The position numbers and the translations under genes were made by a program. Below, one piece after another: positions 1 to 5,823 of a stretch of 5,823 nucleotides of DNA. The stretch covers positions 1-5,823 of the forward strand of contig JAEZBF010000058.1 of NCBI GenBank assembly GCA_023427545.1, in the 5' to 3' direction. Position 1 is the first letter of the stretch, and every line of letters starts with the position of its first letter. The stretch is from Pseudomonadota bacterium. Lineage in GTDB: Bacteria; Pseudomonadota; Alphaproteobacteria; Rhizobiales; Devosiaceae. The notes under the pieces are model-generated. The model did not search any database. It was not told the DNA's origin and saw only the letters and a program-made list of their open reading frames with translations.

Positions 1-666
1 ACCGGCTTCTACACCCCCTACCAGGCCGACGGTTCGAACCTGCTGGTCAACAAGGACGCTGCGGCCGCCGCCGGCGTCGAGATCAAGAGCTATGCCGATC
101 TGCTCAAGCCTGAACTCAAGGGCAAGATCGCATACGGCGATCCGACGGCATCGTCGTCCGCCTTCGCCCAGCTCACCAACATGCTGAAGGCCGTCGGTGG
201 CGACTACGAGGCCGACAAGGGCTGGGATTTCGTCAAGGCGCTCGTCGGTCAGCTCAACGGGATCACCATCGGCTCCTCGAGCCAGGTGGCCAAGGACGTG
301 GCGGCGGGCGAATACATCGTGGGCCTCACCTACGAGCCGCTCTCGCTCAACTTCGTCAAGAGCGGCGCGCCGGTCGAGATCGTCTACCCCAGTGAAGGCG
401 CTGCCTTCCTGCCGGCAACCATCCAGCTGATCAAGGGTGGTCCGAACCCGGCAGCCGGCAAGGCCTTCATCGACTTCGTCATCTCGGAAGAAGGCCAGAC
501 CATCATCGCCGAGCAGACCGCCGGACGGCCGCTCCGCGAGGGTATCACCAAGCCGGGGCTGCCCGCGCTTTCCGAGATCCCCACCGTCGAAGAAGATGGG
601 GCCTACGTGTCGGCTCATCGCGACGAGATCGTCGACAAGTACCGCAAGATCCTCGAAGCCCAATAA
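1..666 (+). CDS. Periplasmic solute-binding protein of an Fbp/Afu-type ABC importer (5' partial)
   Basis: This is the C-terminal 221 residues of an extracellular solute-binding protein; the reading frame is open from base 1, so the signal peptide and first lobe start lie upstream. An ATG at 181 is internal, because the family-like sequence continues without a break before it. Seen: a Lys-Gly-Lys-Ile stretch followed by Asp-Pro-Thr-Ala-Ser-Ser-Ser (139-159), a second Ser-Ser-Ser (274-282), a Gly-Glu-Tyr-Ile-Val-Gly-Leu-Thr-Tyr-Glu motif (307-336), and Ala-Gly-Lys-Ala-Phe-Ile-Asp-Phe (451-474), all in the order typical of FbpA/AfuA relatives. In the periplasm such a protein would capture the ligand and deliver it to the permease encoded downstream. 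The homologous region of iron-binding FbpA carries two adjacent tyrosines; here Pro-Leu (337-342) fall at that place in my by-eye alignment. Iron(III) is therefore doubtful, and a phosphorylated organic ligand is a better guess. The family is confident, the ligand is not. Confidence 0.9.
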   Translation, partial: TGFYTPYQADGSNLLVNKDAAAAAGVEIKSYADLLKPELKGKIAYGDPTASSSAFAQLTNMLKAVGGDYEADKGWDFVKALVGQLNGITIGSSSQVAKDVAAGEYIVGLTYEPLSLNFVKSGAPVEIVYPSEGAAFLPATIQLIKGGPNPAAGKAFIDFVISEEGQTIIAEQTAGRPLREGITKPGLPALSEIPTVEEDGAYVSAHRDEIVDKYRKILEAQ

Positions 667-683
667 CAATGACGCCGAGGACC

Positions 684-690
684 AGGGGAG
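684..690 (+). promoter_or_regulatory. Ribosome binding site for the ATPase gene
   Basis: AGGGGAG lies 7 bases before the GTG at 698, in the 31-base gap after the binding-protein stop. It decides the start: the open frame runs back to 437 inside the binding-protein gene, but only the GTG at 698 has a good Shine-Dalgarno sequence and begins a normal ATPase N-terminus. Confidence 0.75.
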
Positions 691-697
691 AAGCGCG

Positions 698-1783
698 GTG
701 ACCGCCATCGCGCTTCGATCGCTACGGAAGGAATACGACGGTCAGGTCGCGATCCCCGATCTCGACCTCGACATTCGCGAGGGCGAGTTCTTCACGCTCC
801 TCGGCCCTTCGGGGTGCGGCAAGACTACCCTCCTGCGCATGATTGCCGGTTTCAACTCCATCGAGGCCGGCACCATCTCCTTCGATGGCGAGGTGATCAA
901 CGACAAGCCGGCGGCGGCGCGCAATATCGGCATGGTCTTCCAGAACTATGCCTTGTTTCCCCACATGAGCGCCGCCAGGAACGTGGCCTTCGGTCTGCAG
1001 ACCCGCAGCGTCGCCAAGGCTGACAGCGCGCGCCGGGTGCAGGAGGCCCTGGAGTCGGTGCACATGGCGCACCTCAGCGACAGGCTTCCCGGTGCGATGT
1101 CGGGCGGGCAGCAACAGCGTGTCGCGCTGGCCCGTGCGCTGGTCATCAGGCCGGCGCTGCTGCTGATGGACGAGCCCCTATCCAACCTCGATGCCAAGCT
1201 CCGCGTCGAGATGCGGCATACGATCCGCGAGGCACAGCGCGCGGCTCGCATCACCACCGTCTACGTGACCCACGACCAGGAAGAGGCGATGGCGGTTTCC
1301 GACCGCATCGCCGTCATGAACCTCGGCGTCGTCCAGCAGGTGGGCACGCCCGCCGAAATCTACCGCCATCCCGCCAACCGTTTCGTCGCCGAGTTCATCG
1401 GCAAGACCAACTTGCTGGAACGCGATCTGGTCCACCGGGACGGTGCCCTCATCGCCGAACTGGGAGACGGTGTGTCGGTGGACGTGACGTCCATGATCGA
1501 CCCGGCGACGACAGGCAGGGTGCTGGTCTCGGTCCGCCCGGAGGCGGTCCGCGCCGGTTCCGGTGGCATCAAGGCCGAAGTGGTGGACGAGACGTTCCTC
1601 GGTTCGCATTCCCAAGTGCGGGCGCGCCTGAGCACAGGCGACACCATCGAGTTCCTCGAGTTTTCGCATCGCGCCTCCCAGTGGCAGCGCGGGGACGACG
1701 TTTCGCTGCTGCTCGAGACGGGTATGCTCACGTTCTTCGACGCTTCGACCGGTTCATCGGTGATGCGTGGAGCTTCGGCGTGA
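698..1783 (+). CDS. ABC transporter ATP-binding protein, Fbp/Pot-type with TOBE region
   Basis: This 361-residue cytoplasmic ATPase would energise import through the permease encoded next to it. All nucleotide-binding motifs are present: Walker A Gly-Pro-Ser-Gly-Cys-Gly-Lys-Thr-Thr (36-44), Q-loop Gln82, signature Met-Ser-Gly-Gly-Gln (134-138), Walker B ending Met-Asp-Glu (157-159), D-loop Ser-Asn-Leu-Asp (162-165) and switch His192. The C-terminal third carries the Arg-Pro-Glu-Ala-Val motif (280-284) typical of TOBE regions in PotA/FbpC/UgpC-like ATPases. Length fits the family (about 350-370). The GTG at 698 is chosen for its ribosome binding site and because the longer frame begins inside the upstream gene. 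The stop overlaps the permease start by 4 bases (GTGA), pointing to coupled translation. The ATPase sequence alone does not identify the substrate; iron(III), spermidine/putrescine, phosphonate and sugar-phosphate importers all use this type. Confidence 0.93.
   Translation: MTAIALRSLRKEYDGQVAIPDLDLDIREGEFFTLLGPSGCGKTTLLRMIAGFNSIEAGTISFDGEVINDKPAAARNIGMVFQNYALFPHMSAARNVAFGLQTRSVAKADSARRVQEALESVHMAHLSDRLPGAMSGGQQQRVALARALVIRPALLLMDEPLSNLDAKLRVEMRHTIREAQRAARITTVYVTHDQEEAMAVSDRIAVMNLGVVQQVGTPAEIYRHPANRFVAEFIGKTNLLERDLVHRDGALIAELGDGVSVDVTSMIDPATTGRVLVSVRPEAVRAGSGGIKAEVVDETFLGSHSQVRARLSTGDTIEFLEFSHRASQWQRGDDVSLLLETGMLTFFDASTGSSVMRGASA
1769..1772 (+). promoter_or_regulatory. Ribosome binding site for the fused permease gene
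   Basis: GGAG lies inside the end of the ATPase gene, 7 bases before the GTG at 1780. It supports that GTG over the upstream in-frame GTG at 1681, which would place about 100 bases of overlap and a charged, arginine-rich leader before the first membrane segment. Confidence 0.6.
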
Positions 1784-3429
1784 CGGCCAGAGGACGCTTC
1801 GACGGCTGGACCACCGTCGCCATCGCCTTGACCGCCGGCTACCTGCTGCTGGTGATCTGGCCGCTGCTGCTGGTGCTGTTCAACAGTATCGCTGCCGATG
1901 GCACGATCTCGTTGTCGGGCTTTGCGACCTTCTTCTCGTCGCGCCTCTACTACGGAACGCTGGTCAACAGCATCCTCGTGACCGTCTGCGTCACGGTTCT
2001 GTCGTTGGCGGTGGCGTTCCCGCTCGCCTACTTCATGACCATGTTCCGTGTCGCGGGGAACCGCACCGCGCAGGTGCTCATCCTCGCCTCGATGATGTCG
2101 CCGCCCTTCATCGGCGCCTATTCGTGGATCCTGTTGCTGGGCAACAACGGCATGATCACGCAGCTCATCCAGACCCTCTTCGGCTTCAAGCCGCCCAGCA
2201 TCTACGGCTTCGGCGGAATCGTGCTGGTGCTCACCCTGCAGCTGGTGCCGCTGATCTTCACCTACCTGATGGGCGCCTGGCGGACGATCGACGTCTCCCT
2301 GCTTGAGGCATCCGAAAGCATGGGCATCACCGGTTGGCGCCGCGCCATGCAGGTCATCACGCCGCTGCTGCTACCCACGGTGCTGGGCGGCAGCCTGCTC
2401 GTCTTCGTGCGGGCCTTTGCCGATTTCGGCACCCCCATGCTGATCGGCCAGGGTTTCCGCACCGTGCCGGTGCTCATCTACAGCTCCTTTGTCGGTGAGG
2501 TCGGCACCGACAAGATGTTCGCCGCGGCCGTTGCCGTCATCGTTATCGTCGTCACCCTGGGGGTGTTTCTGCTGCAGAAGTACCTGGTCGAGCGGCAGAA
2601 GTTCTCGATGACGGCGATGCGGCCGATCGCGCCCAAGCGCCTGACCGGCTGGCGCAATCTCGGTATCCACGCCTACGTCTACGGCTTCCTCGTGCTGGCA
2701 CTGGCGCCGCTGATCGTGGTGGTGATCAGCTCGTTCCGCAACACGCTCTACGGCCAGTTCGTCGCGGGCTTCTCGCTCAGAAACTATATCGGCGCGCAGC
2801 GCGACATCGTCCGCTACGTCACCAACACGTTCAGCATCGGGCTGACGGCGCTGGTGATCCTCGTCATCATCGCGGTGCTCGTTGCCTACGTCACCGTTCG
2901 CCGGCGGGGGGCGCTGAGCGGCGCGCTCGATACCATGACCATGGTGCCCTACGTGGTGCCCGGCCTCATCATCGGCATCGCGCTCGTCACTGCGTTCAGC
3001 CAGGGCCCGCTGATCCTGACCGGCACCTTCGCGATCATGGTGATCGCGCTCGCGATCCGGCGCCTGCCGTACTCCGTCCGCTCGATCGCGGCACTGATGC
3101 ACCAGTTCAACCCGAGCATCGAGGAAGCGGCGATCAGCCTGGGCGCATCGAAGTTCCGCACGCTGGTGCAGGTCATCGTGCCCGCGCTGGCACCGGGCAT
3201 CCTCTCGGGCGCAGTGCTGAGCTGGGTCACCATCATCACCGAGCTGAGCACCACTCTCTTCCTCTACAACATCTCGACCCAGACGCTGTCGCTGGGAATC
3301 TACACCCAGGTTATCCGCGGCCAGCTTGGCACCGCGGCAGCGCTGTCCACGCTGCTGCTGCTCCTGACGATGATCTCGCTCTTCCTGATCATGCGGCTTC
3401 CCGGCGGCCAGCGCGACATCCGCGTCTAG
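1780..3429 (+). CDS. Fused ABC transporter permease (two permease halves), FbpB/AfuB-type
   Basis: This 549-residue inner-membrane protein forms the transport channel of the left operon. It is a tandem fusion of two binding-protein-dependent permease domains, so one chain replaces the usual permease dimer. Hydrophobic segments fall in two sets of about six, with the first set roughly residues 11-270 and the second roughly 295-545. Each half has the cytoplasmic EAA-type loop that docks on the ATPase: Glu-Ala-Ser-Glu-Ser-Met-Gly from residue 176, and Glu-Ala-Ala-Ile-Ser-Leu-Gly from residue 449, each followed by an Ile/Val-x-Pro pattern. Fused permeases of this size are usual in FbpB/AfuB/HitB systems. 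The GTG start overlaps the ATPase stop by 4 bases. The gene ends the + strand operon, with 11 bases to the stop codon of the opposing hydrolase gene. The second EAA loop matches the classic motif better than the first, which has Ser in place of the second Ala. No frameshift is seen. Confidence 0.93.
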   Translation: MTARGRFDGWTTVAIALTAGYLLLVIWPLLLVLFNSIAADGTISLSGFATFFSSRLYYGTLVNSILVTVCVTVLSLAVAFPLAYFMTMFRVAGNRTAQVLILASMMSPPFIGAYSWILLLGNNGMITQLIQTLFGFKPPSIYGFGGIVLVLTLQLVPLIFTYLMGAWRTIDVSLLEASESMGITGWRRAMQVITPLLLPTVLGGSLLVFVRAFADFGTPMLIGQGFRTVPVLIYSSFVGEVGTDKMFAAAVAVIVIVVTLGVFLLQKYLVERQKFSMTAMRPIAPKRLTGWRNLGIHAYVYGFLVLALAPLIVVVISSFRNTLYGQFVAGFSLRNYIGAQRDIVRYVTNTFSIGLTALVILVIIAVLVAYVTVRRRGALSGALDTMTMVPYVVPGLIIGIALVTAFSQGPLILTGTFAIMVIALAIRRLPYSVRSIAALMHQFNPSIEEAAISLGASKFRTLVQVIVPALAPGILSGAVLSWVTIITELSTTLFLYNISTQTLSLGIYTQVIRGQLGTAAALSTLLLLLTMISLFLIMRLPGGQRDIRV

Positions 3430-3435
3430 CCGCCG
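3402..3435. repeat. Inverted repeat across the junction of the convergent operons
   Basis: CGGCGGC (3402-3408) is a perfect 7-base inverted repeat of GCCGCCG (3429-3435), spanning the end of the fused permease gene and part of the 11-base gap. Within the 20-base loop, GAC (3415-3417) can also pair with GTC (3424-3426). No T-run follows on either strand, so it is not a standard intrinsic terminator. In DNA this GC-rich a stem of this length can arise by chance. It is recorded because it is the only candidate structure at the shared operon end. Confidence 0.3.
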
Positions 3436-3440
3436 CTCGA

Positions 3441-4586
3441 TTACACCTGCTCGATACAGTCGGCGAGCGCCTTCAGGATGTACCTGCTGCGGCGGTCCTC
3501 GGGATCGGCACGCATCTCGTTCATGACGTAGGAAAAGCCGGTGCCGGTGCTCGGCCAGGCGGCGTGGATCGAGCCTCCCGCGCCCGTATGGCCGAACGCA
3601 TCCGGCGGCGGGCCGAACCGTCCCTGCGGGGTCTGCAACGCGAACACCGTGCCGAAAGCCATGGCTTCCGCGATGTAGGGGTCCATGAAGCGCGAGAGCT
3701 CCGCCCGGCCCAAAGCTATCGTCTCGGGCTTGAGGATCGTGACCCCATCCAGGGTTCCACCAAGCGCGAGGCACCCGTAGTAGCGGGCCATGGACCGCGC
3801 ATCGGCAACGCCTCCCGCGCCCCCGATCTCGGCGGCATGAATGGCACGCGTGTTCCAGGCCATCTCGAGGTTCCCCTCAAACAGCGGCGGGTTGCCCCAA
3901 ACCGAGCGCAGAATTGGGTTGGCGAGTTGCTCTTCCGTCAGGTCGCCCATGCCCTCGCCAAGCACCATCGCCCCGATGCGGTGCTCCTCCGACTCCGGGA
4001 CACCGATCCAGGCATGTAAGCCGAGCGGCCGCGCCACCTCCTCATCGAAGAACCGCCCCAGCGTACGCCCGTCGATCCGCCGCACCAGCGCGCCGCACAG
4101 CCAGCCGATCGTGAGCGCGTGGTAGGCGTTGAACGCGTCGGGGTCGCTGGCCAGCGGCTGGGCCGCGAGCAGTTCCTCGATCTTGGCGAAATCCGGCCAG
4201 TCTGCCGGGCCGATCGGTTCCCGCACGCCGGGAAGGCCCGAGCGGTGCGAGACGACATGACGGACCCTGACGGTGTCCTTCCCGACCTGGGCGAACTCGG
4301 GCCAATAGCGAGCAACGGGCGCGTTGAGATCGAGCTGGCCACGCTCGATCAGCTTCAGCACGCAGGAGGCCACCAGCCCCTTGGTGCCGGAAAAGATCAC
4401 CTGAAGCGTGTCGCGGGTCCAGGCGCGCCCCGGTGCAGCAAAGCCGCCCCAGATGTCGACGACGACCTTGCCCTGGTGCACCGCTGCGAAGGCAGCACCG
4501 AGCTCGTTGCGCTCCTTGAAGTTCCGCTCGAACTCTTCGGCGACACGCTCGAATCCCGGCGCGACGAAGCCGTCGATCGTGCCCAT
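3441..4586 (-). CDS. Serine hydrolase, beta-lactamase fold (family VIII esterase-like)
   Basis: This 381-residue enzyme belongs to the Beta-lactamase (PF00144-type) serine hydrolases. Seen: the nucleophile motif Ser-Gly-Thr-Lys (Ser66, Lys69), a second motif Tyr155-His-Ala followed by Leu-Thr-Ile-Gly-Trp-Leu, and a third motif His333-Thr-Gly-Ala-Gly-Gly in the place of the Lys-Thr-Gly of beta-lactamases. Such motifs are usual in family VIII carboxylesterases and related hydrolases, so ester or amide hydrolysis is likelier than antibiotic resistance. There is no signal peptide, which puts it in the cytoplasm. The start is the ATG at 4586, whose A is also the last base of the permease stop (TGATG). 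No strong ribosome binding site is seen, so translation is probably coupled to the permease. The open frame continues upstream to 5300, but that part is arginine-rich shadow translation of the permease gene. As the last gene of a sugar-importer operon it may act on the imported compound; this is inference, and the substrate is unknown. Confidence 0.9.
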   Translation of the reverse strand: MGTIDGFVAPGFERVAEEFERNFKERNELGAAFAAVHQGKVVVDIWGGFAAPGRAWTRDTLQVIFSGTKGLVASCVLKLIERGQLDLNAPVARYWPEFAQVGKDTVRVRHVVSHRSGLPGVREPIGPADWPDFAKIEELLAAQPLASDPDAFNAYHALTIGWLCGALVRRIDGRTLGRFFDEEVARPLGLHAWIGVPESEEHRIGAMVLGEGMGDLTEEQLANPILRSVWGNPPLFEGNLEMAWNTRAIHAAEIGGAGGVADARSMARYYGCLALGGTLDGVTILKPETIALGRAELSRFMDPYIAEAMAFGTVFALQTPQGRFGPPPDAFGHTGAGGSIHAAWPSTGTGFSYVMNEMRADPEDRRSRYILKALADCIEQV

Positions 4587-5575
4587 CAGCGGACGCGCTC
4601 GAGCAGCTGGTTGAGCAGGACCGCGACGAGGATCACCCCGCCCGAGACCACATAGCGCCAGTATTCGGAGACATTGAGTAGGACCATCCCGTTGTTGATG
4701 CAGCCCAGGAACAGGACGCCCAGCAAGGTGCCCCAGATGCGGCCCTTCCCGCCGAAGAGACTGGTCCCGCCGATGATCACCGCCGCAATGACGTTGAGCT
4801 CCATGCCGGTCGCGGCGCTGCCGTTCCCCGACCCGACCTGGCTTGCGATGAGTATGCCGCTCACGGCAGTCAGCCCGCCGGTGATCGCCAGGGTCGCGGT
4901 CTTGACGCCATAGACGTTGATGCCGGAGAGGCGCGAGGCCTCGGCGTTGCCGCCGACGGCGTAAACGGCGCGGCCGAACTCGGTGTATTTCATCAGGACG
5001 TGCATCGCGATGAAGACGGCGGCGAAGACGTAGACCGGAAAGGGTATGCCGCCGAGCGATCCCGCGCCGATGAAGCTGAAACCACGGGGGAACGTCGTGA
5101 TCGGGAAGCCGCCGCTGATCAGGTTGGCGAACCCGCGCAGAGCCGCAAACAGCGCCAGCGTGGTGATGAACGAGGGTACGTTGAACCACTGGCGCATCTT
5201 GCCGGTGAACACCCCGACCAGCACGCCGACGACAATCGCAGCGATGCAGCCGGCGACCACGGCCGCAACTGGCCCAACGGGTCCGGTCAGGGCTCCGCAT
5301 GTCCAGCCGAGGATACAGCCGGCGAGCGCCGCGCCGGCCCCGACGGACAGATCGATCTCACCGGCGATGATGACCGCGGTCATCCCGAACGCGATGATCC
5401 CCATCATCGAGACCGCGCGCAGCACGTTCAGAAGGTTGTTGACCCCTGCAAAGCCGGGCGCAAACACCATCAGGAACAGGATCAGCGCGAGCAGGATCAG
5501 TTCGAGTACGACCGTCCTGAGCAGATTCACCGACAGGGCCGGGCGCCGGACGAGGGGCTGGATGTCGGTCGTCAT
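4586..5575 (-). CDS. ABC sugar transporter permease, RbsC-like (CUT2 class)
   Basis: This 329-residue inner-membrane permease belongs to the ribose/xylose/galactose/rhamnose (BPD_transp_2) family, and its length is usual for it. It has a short cytoplasmic N-terminus, a first hydrophobic segment at about 21-42, and some eight to ten membrane segments in all. Family landmarks seen are Gly-Glu-Ile-Asp-Leu-Ser-Val-Gly (72-79), a Tyr-Ala-Val-Gly-Gly-Asn-Ala-Glu-Ala-Ser-Arg stretch in the cytoplasmic loop, and Gly-Gly-Thr-Ser-Leu-Phe-Gly-Gly (269-276) near the C-terminus. It would work as a dimer with the RbsA-like ATPase encoded just upstream (3-base gap) and a binding protein that must be encoded outside the window. 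Its stop shares one base with the hydrolase start. The sugar cannot be named from the permease: members of this family carry pentoses, hexoses, deoxysugars, sugar alcohols and autoinducer-2. Confidence 0.94.
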   Translation of the reverse strand: MTTDIQPLVRRPALSVNLLRTVVLELILLALILFLMVFAPGFAGVNNLLNVLRAVSMMGIIAFGMTAVIIAGEIDLSVGAGAALAGCILGWTCGALTGPVGPVAAVVAGCIAAIVVGVLVGVFTGKMRQWFNVPSFITTLALFAALRGFANLISGGFPITTFPRGFSFIGAGSLGGIPFPVYVFAAVFIAMHVLMKYTEFGRAVYAVGGNAEASRLSGINVYGVKTATLAITGGLTAVSGILIASQVGSGNGSAATGMELNVIAAVIIGGTSLFGGKGRIWGTLLGVLFLGCINNGMVLLNVSEYWRYVVSGGVILVAVLLNQLLERVR

Positions 5576-5578
5576 CGC

Positions 5579-5823
5579 TCACGCGCCTTCCATGCAGAGT
5601 TTATAGAGCTCGGTCAGCGTGGTGCTGCGTGGCTCCACATCGGCGACAACGCGGCCGTGGTGCATCACCAGGATGCGGTCGCATACATCCAGCAGTTCCT
5701 CCAGTTCGCTTGAGACGAAGATGGCCGACAGGCCGGATTCGGCCTGCCGCCACATGATCTCGAAGATCTGCTGCTTGGCGAGGATGTCGACCCCGCGGCT
5801 CGGTTCGTCGAAGAACATCACCT
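5579..5823 (-). CDS. Sugar ABC transporter ATP-binding protein, RbsA-like (C-terminal end, 5' partial)
   Basis: Only the last 80 or so residues are in the window; the frame is open to the right edge and the true start lies beyond it. The visible part is the end of the second nucleotide-binding domain of a two-domain RbsA/MglA/XylG-type ATPase. It shows a Walker B stretch Met-Phe-Phe-Asp-Glu-Pro followed by Ser-Arg-Gly-Val-Asp (D-loop), then Phe-Val-Ser-Ser-Glu-Leu-Glu-Glu and Asp-Arg-Ile-Leu-Val-Met. The switch histidine is replaced in Val-Ser-Ser-Glu, which is normal for the second domain of this family. The Gly-Val-Asp and Ser-Ser-Glu-Leu-Glu-Glu pattern is what separates it from single-domain sugar ATPases such as MalK. 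It would power the RbsC-like permease, whose gene starts 3 bases after this stop. The GTG at 5821 is internal to the domain and is not the start. Confidence 0.9.
   Translation of the reverse strand, partial: VMFFDEPSRGVDILAKQQIFEIMWRQAESGLSAIFVSSELEELLDVCDRILVMHHGRVVADVEPRSTTLTELYKLCMEGA
5586..5591 (-). promoter_or_regulatory. Probable ribosome binding site for the RbsC-like permease gene
   Basis: On the - strand GGAAGG lies 10 bases before the ATG at 5575, within the last codons of the ATPase gene. The spacing is a little long, but no better site or start is seen, and the 3-base gap suggests re-initiation after the ATPase stop. Confidence 0.5.

Noticed and set aside
437..697. An in-frame upstream extension of the ATPase gene beginning inside the binding-protein gene.
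   Set aside because: It is serine/arginine-rich out-of-frame translation of the binding protein. The GTG at 698 has a good ribosome binding site and starts where homologous ATPases start.
3402..3435. The inverted repeat as a bidirectional intrinsic terminator.
   Set aside because: The stem is 7 base pairs with a 20-base loop and no T-run on either strand, so it is kept only as a low-confidence repeat.
2371..3774. A 467-codon open frame on the - strand opposite the fused permease.
   Set aside because: Its translation is low-complexity, rich in Arg, Asp, His and Gly, with no recognisable domain, and it lies opposite a well-supported membrane protein. Long antisense frames are expected in DNA this GC-rich.
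4587..5300. An upstream extension of the hydrolase frame that would make a 619-residue protein.
   Set aside because: The extension overlaps the RbsC-like permease gene in another frame and translates to arginine-rich shadow sequence. The ATG at 4586 gives a normal-length hydrolase with a natural N-terminus and a TGATG junction.
5000..5713. A 237-codon open frame on the + strand opposite the RbsC-like permease and ATPase genes.
   Set aside because: Its translation is highly charged and repetitive with no domain pattern, and it lies opposite two genes with clear family motifs.
5579..5823. Missing switch histidine in the RbsA-like ATPase fragment, as a possible sign of an inactive gene.
   Set aside because: A Ser-Ser-Glu at this place is usual in the second nucleotide-binding domain of two-domain sugar ATPases, and the frame is intact.

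Overview
The window holds the inner ends of two ABC-importer operons that point at each other. The DNA is GC-rich, the genes are tightly packed with overlapping stops and starts, two of the starts are GTG, and the transporter types are common in soil and plant-associated Alphaproteobacteria (Rhizobiales-like). That taxonomic guess comes from composition and gene style only; no marker gene is present.

Left half, + strand (1-3429): a three-gene import system of the Fbp/Afu class. It comprises the C-terminal part of a periplasmic solute-binding protein (cut by the window edge), a complete ATPase with a C-terminal TOBE region, and a complete fused permease with two permease halves and about 12 membrane segments. 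The ATPase and permease overlap by 4 bases (GTGA). These systems are usually annotated as iron(III) importers. The visible part of the binding protein lacks the tandem tyrosines that bind iron in FbpA and has a Gly-Leu-Thr-Tyr-Glu motif instead. I therefore prefer an organic phosphate or sugar-phosphate ligand (AfuABC-like), as an inference.

Right half, - strand (5823 down to 3441): the end of a sugar-importer operon of the ribose/CUT2 class. In transcription order it holds the C-terminal end of a two-domain RbsA-like ATPase (cut by the window edge), a complete RbsC-like permease, and a complete cytoplasmic serine hydrolase of the beta-lactamase/family VIII esterase fold. The gap and overlap between these genes are 3 bases and 1 base, so the hydrolase is very likely translated together with the transporter. 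It may process the imported compound, for example by removing an ester group.

The two operons end tail to tail with only 11 bases between their stop codons. Both promoters, both upstream regions and any regulators lie outside the window. I see no RNA gene, mobile element, CRISPR array or phage feature. No stretch longer than about 30 bases is non-coding. I did not find a clearly new system. The best leads are the hydrolase coupled to a sugar importer and the doubtful iron assignment of the left operon.
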